This document shows positions 15,917 through 21,428 of a stretch of DNA of 21,428 bases, piece after piece (position 1 is the stretch's first letter; each line of letters begins with the position of its first letter). Origin of the DNA: Oxalobacteraceae bacterium UBA6704. Lineage in GTDB: Bacteria > Pseudomonadota > Gammaproteobacteria > Burkholderiales > Burkholderiaceae_D. The notes beneath the pieces are model-generated. The model searched no databases and was not told where the DNA came from. It worked only from the letters and a program-made list of their open reading frames with translations. A program made the position numbers and the translations under genes. Location: assembly GCA_002454505.1 (NCBI GenBank), contig DKJA01000057.1:1-21428 (forward strand), given 5' to 3'.

Positions 15917-16345
15917 ATGGAAGACTGCGAGATCGTCACCACCCGCGTGCTGCCGGCGCCGCCGGAACAGGTGTTCCGCGCCTTCAGCGATCCGGCCCGG
16001 CTGGCCCGCTGGTGGGGGCCGGCCGGTTTCACGAACACATTCCACGCCTTCGATTTCACGCCCGGCGGTGCCTGGACGTTCGTCATGCACGGGCCGGACG
16101 GCGTGAACTTCCCGAACGAATCGCGCTTCGTCGAGATCGTGGTGCCCGAACGCATCGTGCTGGACCACGTGGTGTCGCCGCTGTTCCGCGCCACCTTCCT
16201 GTTCGCCGCCGCCGAGGGCGGCACGCACGTGCACTGGACCATGCGCTTCGAGGATGCCGCCACCTGCGCGAAGCTGGCGCGCTTCGTCGCCGACGCAAAC
16301 GAGCAGAACCTCGACCGGCTGGCTGGGGTGCTGCGCGAGGGGTGA
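15917..16345 (+). CDS. SRPBCC/AHSA1 domain protein (second of pair)
   Basis: This 142-residue protein repeats the fold of its upstream neighbour: VLPAPPEQVFRAFSDPARLA, RWWGPAGFTNTFHAF, FTPGGAWTFVMHG, and a final helix with EQNLDRLAGVLREG. The two are paralogues but clearly diverged, so this is an old duplication. The gene starts 15 bases after the first stop, with GGAGG ahead of ATG 15917, which makes the pair translationally close. It is the last gene of the rightward operon; palindromic repeats begin six bases after its stop and probably end the transcript. Confidence 0.85.
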   Translation: MEDCEIVTTRVLPAPPEQVFRAFSDPARLARWWGPAGFTNTFHAFDFTPGGAWTFVMHGPDGVNFPNESRFVEIVVPERIVLDHVVSPLFRATFLFAAAEGGTHVHWTMRFEDAATCAKLARFVADANEQNLDRLAGVLREG

Positions 16346-16350
16346 AAAAA

Positions 16351-16453
16351 GTTGCTCGAAAAATGGGCGGTACGGCGATCCGGTCTGTCCCCATTTTTTG
16401 AGCAATATTTCCCGAAAAATGGGGACGGACCCCATTTTTCAAGCAACATTTCC
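16351..16453. repeat. Cluster of three REP-like palindromic units
   Basis: TTGCTCGAAAAATGGG (16352-16367) pairs with CCCATTTTTTGAGCAA (16390-16405) with one mismatch over a 22-base loop. GAAAAATGGGG (16414-16424) pairs perfectly with CCCCATTTTTC (16430-16440) over ACGGA. The block at 16389-16412 is repeated directly at 16430-16453 with three changes in 24 bases. It lies between the convergent SRPBCC and isochorismatase-family genes and could serve as a two-way terminator. Confidence 0.85.
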
Positions 16454-16455
16454 TG

Positions 16456-17109
16456 TCAGTGGCCTTCGGAAGCGTTGAACATCTGCTTCGCGTAGATCAG
16501 GCCCAGCCCGTAAGCGCCACCGTGCTCGACCGAGGTCTTGACAGTCTCGTCGTACGTTTCGCCGCGGGCCCAGTCGCGCTGCAATTCCAGCAGGTATTGC
16601 AGCGACGTGATCGGGCGGGCGCCGGCCTGCACCATCCGCTGCACGGCGCGCTCGTGCGCCTCTTCCGTGATGTCGCCCGATGCATCGGTGATCACGTACA
16701 CCTCGAAGCCCTGGTCCAGCGCGGACAGTGCCGGGCCGACGATGCAGACGGACGTCCACAGCCCGGCCAGCACGATGCGGCCCTTGCCGATCTGGTTGAC
16801 GCGGTCGGCGATGCGCTGGTCTTCCCACGTGTTCATCGTGGTGCGGTCGATCGGCTGCTGGTCGGGGAACACGGACTGGATCTCGCTGTAGATCGGCCCG
16901 GAGAACGACTGGGCGGCCACGGTGGTGAGGATCGTCGGCACCTTGAATTCGGCGGCGGCCTTCGACACGAGCGCGGCGTTATTGCGCAGCACGGTGGCAT
17001 CGATGGACTTCGTCGCGAACGACATCTGCGACTGGTGATCGATCATGATCAAGGTGTGGTCGGCACCGTTCAGCAGGGTTTTTCCGGGTTGGGCTTGGGC
17101 GATCGGCAT
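16456..17109 (-). CDS. Isochorismatase-family hydrolase, YcaC type
   Basis: The 217-residue protein is a cysteine hydrolase of the isochorismatase-like fold. The catalytic Asp is D24 in LIMIDHQSQM and the nucleophile is C122 in GLWTSVCIVGPALSA; K109 in GKGRIVLAG is a candidate third residue. The sequence FKVPTILTTV, the NTWED region and ALSALDQGFEVYVITDASGD closely follow YcaC of E. coli, whose physiological substrate is unknown. I chose ATG 17109 because AAGGAGA lies just upstream; an in-frame ATG at 17175 would add 22 residues without a family match. The stop is three bases beyond the repeat cluster. The gene is alone in its orientation, separated from the sensor kinase by 245 bases. Confidence 0.9.
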   Translation of the reverse strand: MPIAQAQPGKTLLNGADHTLIMIDHQSQMSFATKSIDATVLRNNAALVSKAAAEFKVPTILTTVAAQSFSGPIYSEIQSVFPDQQPIDRTTMNTWEDQRIADRVNQIGKGRIVLAGLWTSVCIVGPALSALDQGFEVYVITDASGDITEEAHERAVQRMVQAGARPITSLQYLLELQRDWARGETYDETVKTSVEHGGAYGLGLIYAKQMFNASEGH

Positions 17110-17354
17110 GGTGGTTTCTCCTTGGGTTCTGTCAGTTTTTTCGAAATGGCGCACCACGTGCTCATCGGCTCTCATCTGGAGCGATTTGCCCTGTGGCGCG
17201 TCGATGGAATGGAGTATGGACGGAACGGAAAGAAAACCAAAACGGAAAGATTACCGTTCTATTATCGAAAAATTCGAATGAAGGGTAAGCGAGGGAGAAA
17301 AGCGAAAAGCAGCCCCGGGGACAGTCCCCATGAAGCGGGGACAGTCCCCTGCCG
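17110..17354. other. Intergenic region upstream of the YcaC-type gene
   Basis: No gene is supported in these 245 bases. The stretch at about 17220-17310 is richer in A and T than its surroundings and probably holds the leftward promoter of the hydrolase gene, though I cannot name clear hexamers. The right end holds two GGGGACAGTCCCC palindromes. Confidence 0.5.
17317..17349. repeat. Two GGGGACAGTCCCC palindromes
   Basis: The 13-base perfect palindrome GGGGACAGTCCCC occurs at 17317-17329 and 17337-17349, a 20-base period. It ends five bases from the sensor kinase stop, so it may act at the 3' end of that transcript. The core GGGGAC recurs at 16421-16426 and at 21393-21422. Confidence 0.85.
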
Positions 17355-20300
17355 TTAGTCCATTCCGGCAAGCCAGGTGCGGCCCGCCTCCAGCACCAGC
17401 GCGAGCTCGTGCCGCACGGCGGCGAAGTGGGGCGCCAGCTGATCGGCGGGCAGCTCCGCGATGGCCATCTCCGCCTCCATCGTGACGCGGATCAGGCGCT
17501 TGGCGCCCAGCACGCCGAGCGCGCCGCGCAGCGTGTGGAAGATCGGCGCCGCCTGCTGCGGCGTGCCGGCGGCCAGCGCGCGGTCGGCATCGTCCGCCGG
17601 CTGCATGCCGCTCTCCAGCGCGCCGGCTACCATGCGGCACATCAGCGCGCGGCCCTTGGCGTCGCGGCCCATCACGCGCATCAGGCTGTCCATCGCAAAC
17701 ACCGGTTCGTCCACCTGCGGTTCCGGTGGCGCCGCGGCCGCTGCCGCAGGCGTACGACGCCGTGCCGGCAAATGCCGCTCGATCACGGCCATCATCTCTT
17801 CGACGACGACGGGCTTGGCGATGAAGTCGGTGATGCCGGCCTGCACGCAGCGGTCCCGTTCCGACGCCAGCACGCCCGCCGTCATCGCGATCACCGGCAG
17901 GTCGAGTTTCAATTCGCTGCGGATCATCGCCGTGGCCGTGAAGCCGTCCAGCACGGGCATCTGCATGTCCATCAGCACCACGTCGTAGTGCCGCGCATCG
18001 GTGGCCAGCACGTCGAGCGCCTGGCGGCCGTCGCCGACGACATCCAGCGTGGCGCCGGCATGTTCGAGGATGCCGCGCGCCACCGCCTGGTTCAGCAGGT
18101 TGTCTTCGACGAGCAGGAAGTGCACGCCCTGCAGCCGGCCGTGCTGGCCATCCGTCGGCAGCGTTTCCTCCAGGCCGGACTTGGCCACCAGCGCCTGGTG
18201 CAGCGCGTCGAACAGGCTGGAACTGGTGACGGGCTTGACCAGCACCACGTCCGCTTCCGGCGTCAGCGAGATTTCATCGAGCTGCTCGCGGGCGAACGCA
18301 TTGATCAGCACGACGATGGGCTGTACGTGGCCGTCGGCCGCACGGCGGATCGCGGTGGCGGCACCGAGCCCGTCGTCGCCCGTCATGTGCCAGTCCGCCA
18401 GCACGACGTCATATGGCTTGCCGTCGCGCATCCGCTGGCCGTACATTGCCAGCGCCGCGGCACCGGAGTCGGCCAGCTCCGCTTCCCAGCCCCAGGCGCG
18501 GATCAGCTGGGCGATCAGGTTGCGGCTGGTATTGTTGTCGTCCGCCACCAGCACGGACAGCGGGCCCATCGACGGCCGGCGCAGGGCGCCCGCCGGCTCC
18601 GGCTGGCCGACGAGGCCGAACGGCAGCGCGAACCAGAACCGGCTGCCCTGGCCCGGCGTGCTGTCGACGTGGATGTCGCCGCCCATCAGTTCGATCAGGC
18701 GCCGCGTGATGGCCAGGCCCAGGCCCGTGCCGCCGAAGCGCCGCGTGATGCTTTCGTCGGCCTGCGTGAAGGCCTGGAACAGGTGGCCCAGCTGCTCCGC
18801 GCTCATGCCCATGCCGGTGTCGCGCACTTCGAAGCGCAGCACCGCTTCCTCGTCACGGCGCTCGAGCAGCGCCACGTGCACCACCACCTCGCCCTGCGCG
18901 GTGAACTTGATCGCATTGCCGGCCAGGTTGACGAGGATCTGCTGCAGCCGCAGCGCGTCGCCGTGCAGCAGCCGGGGCACGTCCGGCTCGACGATGATGG
19001 CCAGCTCCAGTTCCTTGTCGCTGGCATTCATCGTCATCGTCGTCGCCAGCGTGCTCATCGCCTCATCGAAGTCGAATTCGACGGGCGCCAGTTCCATCCG
19101 CTGCGCCTCGATCTTCGAGAAATCCAGCACATCGTTCAGGATGCCCATCAGCGAATCGCCGGCCGTGCGTATCATGTTCAGGTACTTGCGCTGCTGCGCC
19201 GTCAGCGACGTGTTCTGCAGCAGGTAGGCCATGCCCAGCACGGCATTCATCGGCGTGCGGATCTCGTGGCTCATATTGGCCACGAAATCGCTCTTCGCCC
19301 GGTTGGCCGCCTCGGCGCGGTCGCGCTGCTCTTCCAGCTCGTCGGCGCGGTTGGCGAGCTCGTCCATCAGGTGGCCGGCGCGGGCATCCGCCGCGGCCCG
19401 TTCGTGCATCAGCTCGTTGAAGGCTTCCGTCAGTTCGCCGATCTCGTCGCGCGCCGTGACGGGCAGCGGCGAGAAGTCGTGCGGCGCACTGCGCAGCGCG
19501 CGCATGGCGTTGCGCAGGCGCATCAGCGGCGTCATCAGGCGGAACGTGATGAACGCAATGATGGCGGCGGCCGCCAGCGATGCCAGCATGCCCCACAGCG
19601 CGAGCCGGTACAGCTGGCCCTGGAACGGCTCGAACGCCTCGTTCACGGGCAGCACCGCGCCCAGCACCCACGGCACCGCCTTCAGGTGGTGCAGGCTGAC
19701 CAGCGCGCGCACGCCATCGCTGTTGGTGCTGATCATGGTGCCCTGGAAGTTCGTGGCCAGCGCCTGCGTGGTGGCCAGATTGGCTGCAGGCGGACGGGGC
19801 TGCAGCAGGCGGCGTCCGTCCGGATGCAGCACGTAGACGGGCTGCTTGCCGGCCGTGATGACGTAGTAATACCCCGTGCTGCCCACCTTCGCCGTGCGCA
19901 GATGGCCCAGCAGGTTGTTCTTGTACACCCGCAGCACGCCGACCACCAGGCACTGCACGGCGCCGTCTTCGCTGAGCACCGGCGCGACCACCTGCACGAC
20001 GGGCTGCTTGCCGGTCCTGCCGATAACGGGATTGGCGATCAGCGGGCTGCGCTCGCGCATGACGGTGCGGAAATACTCGCGGTCCGACACGTCCACGCCG
20101 GGCCGGTTCGGCAACGCCGGCACGTCGGCCACGACCTTGCCCTGAGGACTGACGACGAGCACGTCGTCGAACAGCGTCAGCACGGCGCGGTAGTCGTAGT
20201 GGGCGCGCAATGCGGACGGATTGTTGCAGATGTCGCGCGGCTGCCAGCGCGCCGAATCGGCGATGATGTCGCGCAGCATCACCAGCTTGTCGTCCAGTTC

Positions 20301-20462
20301 CTGCGCGGTGCGGTCGAGCAGCGCATCCTGCTGCGCATACAGCACGCGCGTAAAATCCTCCTGCGTGCGCCGCGCCTGCAGCACCGTGACGAGCGCGATC
20401 ATCACGATCGACGTGATGGTCGTTGCCAGTGCGACTTTTTCCTTGATGCCAAGCGCTTTCAC
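17355..20462 (-). CDS. Hybrid sensor histidine kinase with Cache-like sensor, two REC domains and Hpt
   Basis: The 1,035-residue inner-membrane kinase begins at GTG 20462, with AGGAG seven bases before. Order: TM1 (about 10-29), periplasmic double-Cache-like region (30-280, with YYYVITAGKQPVYVLHPDG), TM2 (285-308), HAMP (309-360), coiled coil (360-392), HisKA with H399 in MSHEIRTPMN, HATPase with N516, DTGMG at 548-552 and GGTGLGL at 577-583, REC1 with D690 (LADWHM), REC2 with D832 (LMDMQMP) and K883, an Ala/Pro linker (900-920), and Hpt with H976 (FHTLRGALGVLG). All phosphorelay residues are present. The relay should pass His-Asp-His to an output regulator, but no such gene is adjacent. REC1 has DDNNTSRN where REC2 has EDNLLNQ. 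The signal is unknown; Cache folds usually bind small metabolites. Confidence 0.93.
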   Translation of the reverse strand: MKALGIKEKVALATTITSIVMIALVTVLQARRTQEDFTRVLYAQQDALLDRTAQELDDKLVMLRDIIADSARWQPRDICNNPSALRAHYDYRAVLTLFDDVLVVSPQGKVVADVPALPNRPGVDVSDREYFRTVMRERSPLIANPVIGRTGKQPVVQVVAPVLSEDGAVQCLVVGVLRVYKNNLLGHLRTAKVGSTGYYYVITAGKQPVYVLHPDGRRLLQPRPPAANLATTQALATNFQGTMISTNSDGVRALVSLHHLKAVPWVLGAVLPVNEAFEPFQGQLYRLALWGMLASLAAAAIIAFITFRLMTPLMRLRNAMRALRSAPHDFSPLPVTARDEIGELTEAFNELMHERAAADARAGHLMDELANRADELEEQRDRAEAANRAKSDFVANMSHEIRTPMNAVLGMAYLLQNTSLTAQQRKYLNMIRTAGDSLMGILNDVLDFSKIEAQRMELAPVEFDFDEAMSTLATTMTMNASDKELELAIIVEPDVPRLLHGDALRLQQILVNLAGNAIKFTAQGEVVVHVALLERRDEEAVLRFEVRDTGMGMSAEQLGHLFQAFTQADESITRRFGGTGLGLAITRRLIELMGGDIHVDSTPGQGSRFWFALPFGLVGQPEPAGALRRPSMGPLSVLVADDNNTSRNLIAQLIRAWGWEAELADSGAAALAMYGQRMRDGKPYDVVLADWHMTGDDGLGAATAIRRAADGHVQPIVVLINAFAREQLDEISLTPEADVVLVKPVTSSSLFDALHQALVAKSGLEETLPTDGQHGRLQGVHFLLVEDNLLNQAVARGILEHAGATLDVVGDGRQALDVLATDARHYDVVLMDMQMPVLDGFTATAMIRSELKLDLPVIAMTAGVLASERDRCVQAGITDFIAKPVVVEEMMAVIERHLPARRRTPAAAAAAPPEPQVDEPVFAMDSLMRVMGRDAKGRALMCRMVAGALESGMQPADDADRALAAGTPQQAAPIFHTLRGALGVLGAKRLIRVTMEAEMAIAELPADQLAPHFAAVRHELALVLEAGRTWLAGMD

Positions 20463-20562
20463 GGCATTTCTCCTGACCGGACAGGGTCACTATGCGCCGC
20501 GGCCCCCCGCCCAACTGTGCGGGCGAGCACGCTGTACGGGGTATTTTGCGGGGCCGGCGCCA

Positions 20563-20586
20563 GGGGCATTATGCCGCCAGTGCCCC
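20563..20586. repeat. Hairpin in the kinase-FNR intergenic region
   Basis: GGGGCA (20563-20568) pairs with TGCCCC (20581-20586) over 12 bases. It lies between the two divergent genes, so it is unlikely to be a terminator; it may be another palindromic repeat or part of a regulatory site. Confidence 0.4.
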
Positions 20587-20590
20587 CGGG

Positions 20591-20616
20591 ATACAGTACA
20601 CTATCGGTAACTGTAT
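20591..20616. promoter_or_regulatory. Inverted repeat upstream of the FNR-type gene, candidate operator
   Basis: ATACAGT (20591-20597) and ACTGTAT (20610-20616) are a perfect 7-base inverted repeat separated by 12 bases. The right arm ends 14 bases before the ATG, in the likely promoter. The half-site is not TTGAT, so it is not a standard FNR box. Confidence 0.45.
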
Positions 20617-20630
20617 TAGGACATTGCCAA

Positions 20631-21389
20631 ATGATGAACGAGCTCCCTTCCCTGACACTGCCCGCGGCAACGATCGAAATCCTCAAGGCCCGTTGCGCCA
20701 CCTGCAGCATGCACCAGCTGTGCCTGCCGATGGGGCTGGACGTGGGCGATATGGACAAGCTGGACAAGATCATCGGCCGCCGCCGCAAGGTGGAAAAGGG
20801 CGGCACGCTGTTCCGCATCGGCGACCCGTTCACCAACCTGTACGCGATCCGGCTCGGCCATTTCAAGACCTACCAGATCAACGCCAACGGCGAGGAACAG
20901 GTGACCGGCTTCCAGATGGGCGGCGAGCTGCTGGGCATGGACGCGATCAGCGCGGACAAGCATTACTGCAGCGCGATGGCGCTGGAAGACAGCGAAGTCT
21001 GCGAGATCCCGTTCGCCAGCCTGGAACAGCTGCTGGCGGACATGCCGACGCTGCTGCGCCACTTCCACCGGATGATGAGCCAGGAGATCACCCGCGAGCA
21101 GAGCGTGATGCTGCTGCTGGGGAATATGCAGGCGACGCAGCGCTTTGCCGCCTTCCTCGTCAACCTCGCTTCGCGGTACGAGGCACGCGGCTATTCGAGC
21201 ACGGCGTTCCAGCTGCGCATGTCCCGCGAAGACATCGGCAACTACCTGGGCCTGACGATCGAAAGTATCAGCCGGCTGCTGAACAAGTTCAAGAAGCAGG
21301 GGCTGCTGAGCGTGTCGAACCGTGAGATCGAGGTGCTCGATCTGCCGCGGTTGAAGGCGATTACGGCGGGAACGGAGACTTGCGCGTAG
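20631..21389 (+). CDS. fnr: FNR-type oxygen-sensing transcriptional regulator
   Basis: The 252-residue protein is a CRP/FNR-family regulator of FNR length. The N-terminal cysteines C22, C25 and C31 keep the CxxCxxxxxC spacing of E. coli FNR (20, 23, 29), and C124 in SEVCEIPF matches the fourth ligand C122, so a [4Fe-4S] oxygen sensor is expected. The cyclic-nucleotide-binding-like barrel spans about 50-150, the dimer helix 140-170, and the helix-turn-helix 195-225. Recognition helix residues E211, S214 and R215 (ESISRLL) match those contacting TTGAT half-sites. The start at ATG 20631 has AGGA at 20618-20621; a second ATG follows at once. The frame is open much further upstream, but that is antisense to the kinase. 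It is divergent from the kinase gene. Confidence 0.93.
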   Translation: MMNELPSLTLPAATIEILKARCATCSMHQLCLPMGLDVGDMDKLDKIIGRRRKVEKGGTLFRIGDPFTNLYAIRLGHFKTYQINANGEEQVTGFQMGGELLGMDAISADKHYCSAMALEDSEVCEIPFASLEQLLADMPTLLRHFHRMMSQEITREQSVMLLLGNMQATQRFAAFLVNLASRYEARGYSSTAFQLRMSREDIGNYLGLTIESISRLLNKFKKQGLLSVSNREIEVLDLPRLKAITAGTETCA

Positions 21390-21392
21390 GCT

Positions 21393-21422
21393 GGGGACTG
21401 TCCCGCTTGCGGGCCTGTCCCC
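21393..21422. repeat. GGGGAC-type palindromic repeat after the FNR-type gene
   Basis: GGGGAC (21393-21398) pairs with GTCCCC (21417-21422), and inside it CCCGC (21402-21406) pairs with GCGGG (21409-21413) over TT. The first arm begins three bases after the stop codon. The structure could terminate transcription although no T-run is seen before the window ends. Confidence 0.75.
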
Positions 21423-21428
21423 GGGGTT

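Noticed and set aside
17409..20630. A very long plus-strand open frame running into the FNR-type gene
   Set aside because: It is antisense to a sensor kinase whose every domain is recognisable, it is low-complexity Arg/His/Gln-rich, and the FNR start at 20631 has its own ribosome-binding site.
20463..20630. FNR autoregulatory box
   Set aside because: No TTGAT-N4-ATCAA-like sequence is visible in this gap.

Overview
The window is a composite of two unrelated bacterial backgrounds. Positions 1 to about 10,724 are enterobacterial: yaiW, sbmA, ampH and hemB are recognisable near-homologues of the E. coli genes. They are followed by an ornithine-lipid-type bifunctional acyltransferase, an ethanolamine operon (permease, eutB, eutC) and a 5'-truncated EAL protein. 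A second short enterobacterial piece (about 10,725 to 10,995) holds the 3' end of rimJ and the first 25 codons of yceH, genes that lie far from hemB in E. coli. From about 10,996 onward the sequence is GC-rich and its gene content resembles Oxalobacteraceae such as Massilia or Duganella (inferred from gene content and repeats, not from a search). Both joins cut genes, so I read them as chimeric joins, most simply assembly or library artefacts, and not as natural gene order.

Enterobacterial part. The peptide importer gene sbmA and the lipoprotein gene yaiW form one leftward operon, divergent from the penicillin-binding protein gene ampH. hemB follows with a perfect TATAAT -10 box. An OlsF-like acyltransferase comes next, behind a candidate Pho box. 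The eat-eutB-eutC operon has a very good sigma-54 -24/-12 element and no microcompartment genes, which suggests ethanolamine is used as a nitrogen source. The convergent EAL fragment ends this part.

Oxalobacteraceae-like part. A tightly packed rightward operon carries a truncated flavin-dependent (tryptophan) halogenase, SapC, a cupin-like (JmjC-type) protein, a second complete halogenase and two SRPBCC/AHSA1 proteins. The substrate of this halogenase cluster cannot be read from sequence and it is the most interesting functional unit here. Downstream are a leftward YcaC-type isochorismatase-family hydrolase, a leftward 1,035-residue hybrid sensor kinase (Cache-like sensor, HAMP, HisKA, HATPase, two REC, Hpt) and a rightward FNR-type regulator with all four cluster cysteines. 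Intergenic regions carry palindromic repeats built on a GGGGAC core, typical of dispersed REP-like elements.

No tRNA, rRNA, CRISPR array, transposase or integrase was seen. No gene-free stretch exceeds 300 bases; the longest gaps (2264-2501 and 17110-17354) are described below.
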